DNA of 64,000 bases from Salivita marina (lineage in GTDB: Bacteria; Pseudomonadota; Gammaproteobacteria; Pseudomonadales; Azotimanducaceae): NCBI GenBank assembly GCA_038144425.1, contig JAYQNS010000002.1, positions 124,001-188,000 on the forward strand, written 5' to 3'. A program made the translations under genes and the position numbers. Below are positions 24,666 to 32,154 of this stretch, piece after piece; the stretch's first letter is position 1; each line of letters starts with the position of its first letter. Under the pieces are notes generated by a model. It was not told where the DNA came from and made no database searches. It saw only the letters and a list, made by a program, of their open reading frames with translations.

Positions 24666-25793
24666 ATGCTAATTGGTGTTCCGAAGGAAACCATTGCCGG
24701 GGAGATGCGGGCGCCGCTGGTCCCCGCCAGCGTGAAGAAGCTTGTGAAACTGGGTTTAGAAGTGGCAGTGGAAGCGTCCATGGGCGAAGCGGCCGGTTTT
24801 GCCGATGCGGCTTACGTGGAAGCTGGGGCGCGCATCGAGACCGATCGCGCAGCGCTATTGGGCGCAGCCGATCTGGTGCTTCGCATTCGAAAGCCTAGCG
24901 ATGAAGACGTGGCCTTGCTGAAATCGGGCGCGATGCACGCGAGCTTGCTCGATCCTTTCAATGAGCGCGGGCTCATCGATGCGCTTGCCGCTAAGGGCGT
25001 GACGGCGATCTCCATGGAGATGGTGCCCCGCTCCACCCGGGCGCAAAAGATGGACGTGCTGAGCTCCCAGGCCAACCTGGCGGGCTATGTCACGGTCATG
25101 CTGGCGGCTCGCCAGATCAATAAGATTTTCCCCATGATGATGACGCCCGCGGGCACCATTTCCCCCGCTCGGGTGTTCATCATCGGCGCCGGAGTGGCGG
25201 GGCTTCAAGCCATTGCCACGGCGAAGCGCCTTGGCGCTCGGGTAGACGCCTTCGACACGCGGCCCGTGGTGGCCGAGCAGGTGCAATCCCTCGGGGCAAA
25301 ATTTCTGGAAATCGACCTCGGGGATACGGGGCAGACGGACCAGGGCTACGCTCAGGAGCTCACGCCTGAGCAGCTAGAGAAGCAGCGGGAAGGCATGAAG
25401 GCCGCCATCGCCCAGGCCGACGTGGTGGTGACCACGGCTCAGGTCTTCGGGCGCCCGGCACCGCGCATTGTCGGCGCGGATATGGTCGCGGGCATGCGTC
25501 CCGGTTCGGTCATCGTTGACATGGCCGTTGAAACCGGGGGTAACGTCGAAGGCTCGAAGGTGGGCGAAGTGGTCGACGTCAACGGCGTGAAGATTATCGG
25601 CCTGGGCAATCTGCCTAGCGAAGTCGCCCAGAATGCCTCGGAGATGTTCTCCGCGAACCTCTTCAATCTTGTCGATGAGTTCTGGGATGGGGAAGCCAAA
25701 AGCTTCGGCCTCGATCTTGAGGACGACATTCTAAAGAGCTGTGTCATCACCCACGATGGCGCGATCGTCAACGAAACCATCAAGAACCTATAG
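24666..25793 (+). CDS. pntAA: Proton-translocating NAD(P) transhydrogenase, NAD-binding subunit (PntAA)
   Basis: A 375-residue soluble domain I subunit, starting GVPKETIAGEMRAPLVPASV, with the family's RKPSDED block, the NAD-binding motif IGAGVAGLQAIATAKRLGARVDA and the conserved DTRPVVAEQVQSLGA, plus GSVIVDMAVETGGN. With PntAB and PntB it transfers hydride between NADH and NADP+, coupled to inward proton flow. The subunit is split from the membrane part, as in Rhodospirillum-type three-gene systems, rather than fused as in E. coli PntA. RBS AGGGG precedes the ATG. It supplies NADPH in an organism that depends on oxidation. Confidence 0.96.
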   Translation: MLIGVPKETIAGEMRAPLVPASVKKLVKLGLEVAVEASMGEAAGFADAAYVEAGARIETDRAALLGAADLVLRIRKPSDEDVALLKSGAMHASLLDPFNERGLIDALAAKGVTAISMEMVPRSTRAQKMDVLSSQANLAGYVTVMLAARQINKIFPMMMTPAGTISPARVFIIGAGVAGLQAIATAKRLGARVDAFDTRPVVAEQVQSLGAKFLEIDLGDTGQTDQGYAQELTPEQLEKQREGMKAAIAQADVVVTTAQVFGRPAPRIVGADMVAGMRPGSVIVDMAVETGGNVEGSKVGEVVDVNGVKIIGLGNLPSEVAQNASEMFSANLFNLVDEFWDGEAKSFGLDLEDDILKSCVITHDGAIVNETIKNL

Positions 25794-25807
25794 GGGGAGA
25801 TCGGCTC

Positions 25808-26101
25808 ATGGAAGCGGTATTTCTGTCATTCATTCTTATGCTGTCCATCTTCCTCGGCTTCGAGCTGATCTCGAAGGTGCCGGCCACGCTGCATACCCCG
25901 CTCATGTCCGGTGCGAATGCGATTTCTGGCATCACGGTGCTCGGGGCGCTCGTCGCTGCCGGTGCCGACAATAGCGAGATGGCCACCTGGCTTGGGGGCG
26001 CGTCCGTATTCTTTGCCGTCATTAACGTTGTGGGCGGCTACATGGTCACGGACCGGATGCTGGCCATGTTCCGGAAGAAGCCCACGGGAGACGCAGCATG
26101 A
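25808..26101 (+). CDS. pntAB: Transhydrogenase membrane subunit PntAB
   Basis: A 97-residue membrane protein with three helices and the highly conserved block FELISKVPATLHTPLMSGANAISG. It forms part of the proton channel in the transhydrogenase membrane domain. It begins 14 bases after pntAA and overlaps the start of pntB (ATGA at 26098-26101). Confidence 0.96.
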   Translation: MEAVFLSFILMLSIFLGFELISKVPATLHTPLMSGANAISGITVLGALVAAGADNSEMATWLGGASVFFAVINVVGGYMVTDRMLAMFRKKPTGDAA

Positions 26102-27480
26102 ACCTGAGTGCTGAACTGGTTAACTTCGCCTACATCATTTCTGCGGCCCTGTTCATTCTGGGCCTAAAAATGTTGGGACACCCGGACTCTGCCCGCCGGG
26201 GTAATCTTTATTCGGCCGTGGGCATGGCCCTCGCGATCATTGTCACCCTGCTCGCGGATAGCATCGTCTCCTTCGAGGTTATTGCCCTCGCTGCCCTAGG
26301 CGGTACGGTGGTCGGTGCGCTCGCGGCGCGCCTCGTTGCCATGACCTCCATGCCGGAGATGGTGGCCCTCTTTAACGGCTCCGGTGGGGCAGCGTCCCTG
26401 CTCGTGGGCTGGGCAGCCCTTTATGACGAAATCCTTGGGAACTCCGCGCCGTCTACTTTTATTCTGGTCACGATCATCCTTTCAATCCTGATCGGCGGCG
26501 TTACGGCGTCCGGAAGCCTTATCGCCTACGGCAAGCTGTCGGAGCGCATGACCACGGCTGCGATCGTGTTTGCGGGCCAGCGGGTCGTGAATTCCTTGAT
26601 CCTCGTGGGGATTGTGGGCTCCTCCGTGATGTTCTGCCTCGAGCCGGCCCTGGGCTCCCAGTGGTTCTGGGTACTTCTGGCGCTGTCCCTCGTGCTCGGG
26701 GTCATGGCGGTGATCCCCATCGGCGGCGCCGATATGCCCGTGGTGATTTCCCTGCTCAACAGCTACTCGGGCCTTGCGGCCTGTGCCGCAGGCTTTGCCA
26801 TTAACAACAACCTCCTGATCGTAGCGGGTTCGCTGGTTGGGGCGTCCGGGATCATCCTCACCAACATCATGTGTAAGGCCATGAACCGGTCTCTCGCAAA
26901 TGTCCTCTTCTCTGGGTTCGGCGCAGCGAAGGCAGCGACCAAGGTGGAGGGTGAGGTGAAGCCCATCGTCGCTGATGACGCCTTCCTCATTCTCGAGGCG
27001 GCCCAGTCCGTGACCTTCGTCCCGGGTTACGGCATGGCCGTGGCCCAGGCGCAGCACGTTGTGCGGGAACTTGGGGAGCTGCTTGAGAAGAACGGCGCGG
27101 AGGTGAACTTCGCCATTCACCCCGTCGCGGGTCGTATGCCAGGGCACATGAACGTGCTACTCGCCGAGGCCAACGTCAGCTACGAGCAGCTGGTGGAGAT
27201 GGACGACATTAATCCCCGGCTACCGAACACAGACGTCGTGGTGGTTATCGGGGCCAACGACGTGGTTAACCCGGCGGCCCGGGAGGACGAGAACAGCCCG
27301 ATCTATGGCATGCCCATCATCAACGTGGACCATGCACGTACTGTGTTCGTGCTGAAGCGCTCCATGGGCTCGGGCTTCTCCGGCGTAGACAACCCCCTGT
27401 TCTTCAAGGAGAACACCCGCATGCTCTTTGGCGATGCGAAGCAGTCCATTTCCGCGCTGGTGGCAGAATTTAAGAGCTAG
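26098..27480 (+). CDS. pntB: Transhydrogenase NADP-binding subunit PntB
   Basis: A 460-residue protein with about nine membrane helices in the first 265 residues (including FNGSGGAASLLVGW) and the C-terminal NADP-binding domain: VPGYGMAVAQAQHVVREL, VNFAIHPVAGRMPGHMNVLLAEA, VVVIGANDVVNPAA and VFVLKRSMGSGFSGVDNPLF, all diagnostic. It completes the three-gene transhydrogenase operon and is followed by a terminator. Length is normal. Confidence 0.97.
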   Translation: MNLSAELVNFAYIISAALFILGLKMLGHPDSARRGNLYSAVGMALAIIVTLLADSIVSFEVIALAALGGTVVGALAARLVAMTSMPEMVALFNGSGGAASLLVGWAALYDEILGNSAPSTFILVTIILSILIGGVTASGSLIAYGKLSERMTTAAIVFAGQRVVNSLILVGIVGSSVMFCLEPALGSQWFWVLLALSLVLGVMAVIPIGGADMPVVISLLNSYSGLAACAAGFAINNNLLIVAGSLVGASGIILTNIMCKAMNRSLANVLFSGFGAAKAATKVEGEVKPIVADDAFLILEAAQSVTFVPGYGMAVAQAQHVVRELGELLEKNGAEVNFAIHPVAGRMPGHMNVLLAEANVSYEQLVEMDDINPRLPNTDVVVVIGANDVVNPAAREDENSPIYGMPIINVDHARTVFVLKRSMGSGFSGVDNPLFFKENTRMLFGDAKQSISALVAEFKS

Positions 27481-27505
27481 CCCCAGCGCGCTTTCGCATG
27501 TTTTG

Positions 27506-27531
27506 AAAGCCCCGCTTTGCGGGGCTTTTTT
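27506..27531. terminator. Rho-independent terminator after pntB
   Basis: AAAGCCCCGC pairs with GCGGGGCTTT around a three-base loop, followed by six T on the plus strand; an A run on the other side lets it also end the convergent thioesterase operon. Confidence 0.9.
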
Positions 27532-27554
27532 CGTTTGTTTAAAGCGGGTTCGGG

Positions 27555-27935
27555 TTAGCCGTCGTGGCTCAGAATCATGAAGGTTCCGTAGGCCCGGGCG
27601 AGGGTTTTGCCCCCCAGCTCTAGGCGGCTTTCGAGGCTCGCGGTGCGGCGCCCAAGGTGCACCAGCTCCGTGACGCAGCGCACGGTCCCTTCCTTAGCCG
27701 GGCGAAAGTAGGCGATTTTGATCTCGATGGTGGCGCAGTAGTGGCCCGCGGGAAGGGCCTCCATAAGCGCGCCCCCCATGCCCGTGTCGGCAAGGGTGTA
27801 GAGCACGCCGCCATGCACTACCCCGTTGGGGTTGAGGTGCTTTTTTTCCAGGGTCAGTTCCGTGACGCATTGCTTCTCCGTGCGTTCCGAGACGGAAAAG
27901 CCGACGAGATCGGCGAAGGGGTGTTCTAGGGGCAT
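27555..27935 (-). CDS. PaaI-type hotdog thioesterase
   Basis: A 126-residue single hotdog-fold domain with the catalytic-type motif NGVVHGGVLYTLADTGMGGA, in which the aspartate and the HGG loop form the active site of small acyl-CoA thioesterases. It would hydrolyse acyl- or phenylacyl-CoA to the acid and CoA in the cytosol. It starts nine bases downstream of the sulfatase stop, on the same strand, so it is likely in that operon. The PaaI group protects the CoA pool when pathways stall. Confidence 0.9.
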   Translation of the reverse strand: MPLEHPFADLVGFSVSERTEKQCVTELTLEKKHLNPNGVVHGGVLYTLADTGMGGALMEALPAGHYCATIEIKIAYFRPAKEGTVRCVTELVHLGRRTASLESRLELGGKTLARAYGTFMILSHDG

Positions 27936-27943
27936 GGTAGGTC

Positions 27944-29464
27944 CTAAAGCTTAAGGCCGAGGCGCGCCCACTGTTCCTCCGGGGCGTTCACGGCGTGAAG
28001 GGCCTGGCTCAGCAGATCCAGGCTCTGCTGTTCCTGGGCCGTGCCACACAGGTTGTGGGCCTCCTCGGGATCATTCTCAAGATCGAACAGCACGTGCTGA
28101 TCCGGTTTCATGCCCAGGGCCCAGTAGGGCAGGGGATCCCCGGGGGCGAAGGGCTGGCGCAGCACGGGAATGGTGGCGCCGGGCATGAAGTCGATGAAGG
28201 CCCGGTGATCCGGCTCCGGGAGCCGCAGGGAGGCCATGCCGCGCACGGGCATGGTGGACCAGCGATTCGACCAGAGGGACAGGGGCAGGTTGCTTGGGTC
28301 CACTGGCCCCCGAGCATACTTGTAGCGCCCATCGGTAATTTGAACCCAGCGCCCAAACACCCCAGCTAAGGCCCAATCGCGGGTTTTTCGTGAAGGGTTC
28401 GCAAGGGCTGGCAGCAGAGAGGCGCCGTGCCCTTTCTGGCTAGGGGTGAGATCAAAGAGATCGCAGAGGGAGGCGTGGATATCCACCGTGGTGCTCAGGT
28501 GGGGGTAGCGTCCCGGGGCGATGCCCGGGCCCTGGATCATCAGTGGAATGTGGGAGAGGGGCTCATAGTGCGGGACCCCGGGCTTGCCAAAGAGATCCCG
28601 CTCGCCCAGGTAGTGACCGTGGTCCGTAGTGATGATCACCATCGTATCTTCGCGGCGCCCCGTTTCTTCAAGGGCGGTCAGCACCTTCCCAAGCCAATGG
28701 TCGATCATGCTGAGCTTGGCGCCGTAGTTATTGCGCACCTGGCGCCCTTCGGTTTCCGTGATGCGTCCTCGGGCCACGGCGTCAATGGCGTAGGGCGGCC
28801 AGATGATGCGCTCCCCGTCCACGGGTTCGCCGTAGCGGCTGGCCCAGGGCTCGGGGGTATCGAAGGGTTCGTGGGGGTCAAACTCATCAACCAGCATAAA
28901 GAAACGATCATGGTGCGGTGCCTGGCGTCGCAGCCAGTCCGCAGCGGCGGTCATGGTTTTCGGCCCGGGGTAGTCCGCCTCTTCCCGAAAGTAGGTCCGG
29001 GTAAGATCGTAGGCGTGTCCGTGGCCCCGGCGCGCGGGCAGGGCTGGGGCTCCGCTCCAGGTGGGATCTTCAGCGGTGCGCCAGGGATCACCCTCGTGGC
29101 CCCGAAGGTATTCCCAGGCCGTGAAGTCACAGTGATAATTCTCGCCGCCGCTCTCAAAAAGATGGGGGTGATCGCTTACGAGCATGGTAGTGACCCCGGC
29201 CCGTTCGAGGTCCCGGGTGATCGGCGCCTCCCAGAGCTCGATGGAGCCCCAGGGCCGCCAGAGGAAATCTTGAACCCCGCAGAGCATGTCGTGCCGCGCA
29301 GGCATGCAGGGGAGCGACCCTACCTGGTGTTGGTCGAAGACGAGTGCGTTCTCAGCGAAGGCATCGAGGTTAGGGGTATCGAATTCCTCTCCCCCATAGG
29401 CCCCAAGCAGATGTCGATTAAGGCTATCAAGGACTATTAGGACGGCGTTCTTAGCGACGGTCAC
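27944..29464 (-). CDS. Type I sulfatase / phosphonate monoester hydrolase family
   Basis: A 506-residue protein from GTG 29464. The formylglycine site is in QVGSLPCMPARHD (Cys53 of C-x-P-x-R), and metal or sulfate-binding motifs include VLDSLNRH, MIITTDHGHYLGERDLFGKPG and VDIHASLCDL. Such enzymes hydrolyse sulfate or phosphonate esters after Cys is converted to formylglycine. There is no signal peptide, so it should be cytosolic, as in the phosphonate-monoester-hydrolase-type branch. Its GTG overlaps the stop of the kinase-like gene (bases 29461-29464 read GTGA on the minus strand), so the two are translationally coupled. No formylglycine-generating enzyme gene is seen in the window. Confidence 0.9.
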   Translation of the reverse strand: MTVAKNAVLIVLDSLNRHLLGAYGGEEFDTPNLDAFAENALVFDQHQVGSLPCMPARHDMLCGVQDFLWRPWGSIELWEAPITRDLERAGVTTMLVSDHPHLFESGGENYHCDFTAWEYLRGHEGDPWRTAEDPTWSGAPALPARRGHGHAYDLTRTYFREEADYPGPKTMTAAADWLRRQAPHHDRFFMLVDEFDPHEPFDTPEPWASRYGEPVDGERIIWPPYAIDAVARGRITETEGRQVRNNYGAKLSMIDHWLGKVLTALEETGRREDTMVIITTDHGHYLGERDLFGKPGVPHYEPLSHIPLMIQGPGIAPGRYPHLSTTVDIHASLCDLFDLTPSQKGHGASLLPALANPSRKTRDWALAGVFGRWVQITDGRYKYARGPVDPSNLPLSLWSNRWSTMPVRGMASLRLPEPDHRAFIDFMPGATIPVLRQPFAPGDPLPYWALGMKPDQHVLFDLENDPEEAHNLCGTAQEQQSLDLLSQALHAVNAPEEQWARLGLKL

Positions 29465-30147
29465 GGTGTACCCCTTCCTGAAGGTAGGCCGGTATTTGCT
29501 GCGTAGATCACGAGGATACGCTTGGGCGTAACGAGATAACGTGCCCCCATCAGTACAAGGCGTCCGAGGCTCAAGCGAATGGCGCGAACATCCAGTGGTG
29601 TGTGCGGCGCCAAATCTCCATAGCGGGCTTGTAGGGTGAAGCATCCATAGCGAAACCCTAGGGTAATGCCCCGGGGCGCCCCGATCCTTGGATCCTTGGC
29701 GAGGAAGCGCCCCAGTTGGCCTGCGAGCATGATGATGTCGATAAAGAGTTCCTGCGGCTTCGCGTCCAAGGCCGCCTTGTTTCTAACGCGTAAAGCTACA
29801 CCGCGAAGGCCGAGGCGATGCCTTAAGGTGTCCGTGATGGGAATGTGGGAAAAGGCGAGTGCGTAGAGTTCGGCTTCCACCGATTGCAAATCACTCAGCG
29901 CCTCCTGTATCAGCGTGGAGATACGTTCTTGGCTTGCCTTCGAGAGCTCTGGGCGCAGGATCAGCAGCACGGCGCTCAGCTTCTGCATGGCGGTATTGTG
30001 AAGCGTCTGGGCGAGGGAGGCCTTCGCGTTGAGGTCGTGACGATGGATTTCTTGGGCAACGAAACGATATTGAGCGGAGTCAAGGGCTTTTGAGGAGCGC
30101 GGCAGGGGAAAGGTAGACTTGGTCCAGGCAAGCGTTTGAATCCGCAA
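29461..30147 (-). CDS. Sensor-less histidine-kinase-like protein (HisKA_3-like helix, no visible ATP-binding motifs)
   Basis: An open frame of 228 residues from TTG 30147, with no clear ribosome site; the true start is uncertain. The best-conserved part is QTLHNTAMQKLSAVLLILRPELS, which resembles the phosphoacceptor helix of NarL-partner kinases (H-D/N-T-x-x-Q-x-L). Two long helices follow. The rest (LFIDIIMLAGQLGRFL onwards) aligns in position with an ATPase domain, but I see no N-box, no D-x-G-x-G and no G2 loop. There is no transmembrane or PAS-like sensor. It therefore looks like a phosphotransfer or dimerisation protein rather than a kinase. It is coupled to the sulfatase and divergent from a NarL-type regulator. 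Base composition is more A+T-rich than the neighbours. Confidence 0.6.
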   Translation of the reverse strand: MRIQTLAWTKSTFPLPRSSKALDSAQYRFVAQEIHRHDLNAKASLAQTLHNTAMQKLSAVLLILRPELSKASQERISTLIQEALSDLQSVEAELYALAFSHIPITDTLRHRLGLRGVALRVRNKAALDAKPQELFIDIIMLAGQLGRFLAKDPRIGAPRGITLGFRYGCFTLQARYGDLAPHTPLDVRAIRLSLGRLVLMGARYLVTPKRILVIYAANTGLPSGRGTP

Positions 30148-30211
30148 CGGGGTTGATTGATTTGCATACGGGCTTGGAAAGAATGAAAGCGCACAGGGAG
30201 GTGCTACGCAA

Positions 30212-30877
30212 GTGATCGAGTCGATTTTAGTTGTCGAAGACCAGGCGCTGCTCCGAGAAACCTTCGTTAATGTGCTTCGCAATGAAGGTATTTCCGAGGC
30301 GCTTTATGAAGCCCAGGAAGGCGAAGAAGCAGTGCGGGTTGCCAAGGTGTTGCAGCCTTCCCTGATTCTTCTGGATATCGAGCTACCGGACGGCTCCGGT
30401 TTCGACTTTTACCCTCGAATAGGGGCGGTGGCGCCGGAAAGCGTAATCGTCTTTTTGTCCATGCATCGTTACGCCGTGTTTGCAATCAAAGCTTTTGCCC
30501 TAGGCGCGCGGGGCTACTTGACGAAAAGCATGCCCTTTGACCAGGTCATTGTCGCCCTTCAAAAAGCCATGGCTGGGGAGCAGGTTCTCGATCCGGCGAT
30601 CTCCCCTGAGGAAGTGGATGAGGGACTGCAGCGGCAACGAGCGGCCGTTTTCGACGAATGGCCCCCGCGGCAGCTTCAGGTGTTGTCCTGCCTTTTGTCG
30701 GGGCAGGGGGCATCAACGATCGCCACCGATTTGGGATTATCAGAAAAAACCGTGGAAAGTTATCGATCGAAGATTTTCCGACAGCTCGGCGTGAGCTCTT
30801 CTCCAGAGCTCATTGTTAAAGGGCGGGAAGAGGGATTCGCTTTGCTGGTTCCCATGCTCCGGGCTGCGGTTTCCTAG
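30212..30877 (+). CDS. NarL/FixJ-type response regulator
   Basis: A 221-residue regulator: receiver domain (acidic pair VVED at residues 7-10, phosphoacceptor D55 in LILLDIELPDGSG, a serine in VFLSMHRY and a lysine in YLTKSM), a linker, and a C-terminal LuxR helix-turn-helix with WPPRQLQVLSCLLSGQGASTIATDLGLSEKTVESYRSKI. It binds DNA when phosphorylated. The start is GTG 30212 with GGGAGG upstream. It is divergent from the kinase-like gene and followed after nine bases by the lone receiver protein, suggesting a joint two-component module; no classical sensor kinase is nearby. Confidence 0.92.
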   Translation: MIESILVVEDQALLRETFVNVLRNEGISEALYEAQEGEEAVRVAKVLQPSLILLDIELPDGSGFDFYPRIGAVAPESVIVFLSMHRYAVFAIKAFALGARGYLTKSMPFDQVIVALQKAMAGEQVLDPAISPEEVDEGLQRQRAAVFDEWPPRQLQVLSCLLSGQGASTIATDLGLSEKTVESYRSKIFRQLGVSSSPELIVKGREEGFALLVPMLRAAVS

Positions 30878-30886
30878 GGCAGGGTT

Positions 30887-31222
30887 ATGATTCCGCGGCG
30901 CGTTGCTTTCGTGGATGACAATGAGGCTGTCAGGACGGCCCTCGCTCACGCCCTGGGAGCCCTTCCAGAGATCAAGCTGGTGGCCGCGCTGGAAGGTCCA
31001 GCGGAGCTTGAGCAGCTGGTGAGTGCAGCCCCCGAACTGGTACTTATCGATTTCCACTTGCTCGGCGTGCGAGGCGACACCTTCGCCGAGGTCGTTAAAG
31101 CTAGGCTACCTGCGGCGTCCATCTGGCTGATGACGGCCAATCGACGAGGCATCGAGCCCTCCTCTTGGCACATGATAGAGAAGGGCGAGCTTTTTGAGGC
31201 GCTCAAGGGGTGGCTGGCTTAG
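30887..31222 (+). CDS. Single-domain response regulator (receiver only)
   Basis: A 111-residue stand-alone receiver domain. It has the acidic pair in AFVDDNEAVR, phosphoacceptor D55 in LVLIDFHLLG, a conserved threonine in LMTANRR and a lysine in IEKGEL, all the residues needed for phosphorylation. The final turn is short and there is no output domain. It probably acts as an intermediate, phosphate sink or competitor for the upstream NarL-type regulator. It lies nine bases after that gene. Confidence 0.85.
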   Translation: MIPRRVAFVDDNEAVRTALAHALGALPEIKLVAALEGPAELEQLVSAAPELVLIDFHLLGVRGDTFAEVVKARLPAASIWLMTANRRGIEPSSWHMIEKGELFEALKGWLA

Positions 31223-31223
31223 C

Positions 31224-32012
31224 CTAGGAGACGCCCTTAATCGCGTCTTCTCCATAACGTGCTTGGAGCCGGCGCATGCCACCAAGCCAGCGATCGTAGT
31301 CTGCCGTCTTGCGCTGGAGATAGGTTTCCACCTCCGGGTGAGGAAGGATGAGGAAGCGTTCGGCCCGAAGGCCCTCGACCACAACGTCCGCCACCGTTTC
31401 CGGGGCCATGATGCCGTCAACGCCAGCCACGCCGCCTTGTTCCGTCCCCGCGATCATGGGCGTATCCACCGCCTGGGGGCAGAGCACGGAAACCTTTAGT
31501 CCCTCATCCCCATGGGTAATCGAGAGCCATTCCGCCAGGGAAACCGCCGCGTGCTTGGTGACCGCGTAGGTGACGGAGCCAATCTGAGATAGGAGGCCTG
31601 CGGCGGAAGCCGTATTCAGCAGGTAGCCGCCGCCCCGGGCGACCATGCGCGGCACTAGGCTGCGGGCGGCAAAGACGTGGGCCATGAGGTTGATGTCGAT
31701 GATGGTGCGCCAGTCTTCCGTGCCGGTGTCGATGCCCCGACCTAGGCCGATACCCGCGTTCGAGCAAAAGAGGTCAATCGGACCCTGAGCGCTTTCGATT
31801 TGGTCGATGAGCGCTTCTACGGCGTGCTCATCTCGCAGATCCGCGCCGTAGGCTAGGCCCCCAACCTCGGCGGCTACGGCCTGGGCGCCGGCGTCATTGC
31901 GATCAACGATGGCAAGAGCCTTCGGCCCCTCTTGGGCAAAGCGTCGGGCCAGGGCCGCTCCGATGCCGCTGGCGCCGCCCGTAATCACCACCACCTTGTC
32001 CTTGAGTTCCAT
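31224..32012 (-). CDS. Short-chain dehydrogenase/reductase
   Basis: A 262-residue classical SDR: TGGASGIGAALARRFA cofactor motif, the segment CSNAGIGLGRG, DINLMAH, NTASAAGLLSQIG, the YAVTK catalytic pair and PQAVDTPMI. The start ATG 32012 has GGGGG upstream; an ORF extension to 32126 is not real. The active-site region resembles NAD-dependent alcohol or hydroxyacid dehydrogenases of this broad family; substrate unknown. It converges with the receiver gene, the stops being only one base apart. Confidence 0.88.
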   Translation of the reverse strand: MELKDKVVVITGGASGIGAALARRFAQEGPKALAIVDRNDAGAQAVAAEVGGLAYGADLRDEHAVEALIDQIESAQGPIDLFCSNAGIGLGRGIDTGTEDWRTIIDINLMAHVFAARSLVPRMVARGGGYLLNTASAAGLLSQIGSVTYAVTKHAAVSLAEWLSITHGDEGLKVSVLCPQAVDTPMIAGTEQGGVAGVDGIMAPETVADVVVEGLRAERFLILPHPEVETYLQRKTADYDRWLGGMRRLQARYGEDAIKGVS

Positions 32013-32154
32013 GCGATTACCCCCGCGAAAAAGGAAGCAGTGTGCCACTTCCCTGAGCGGGAGGCCTAGGCATACCGGTGAGCCAGGAGGCTTTTCTGCG
32101 GCGGGGAACGCGCTATTATGAGGCACCGCTCACCTTTCCCCCGAAGGAGCCCCC

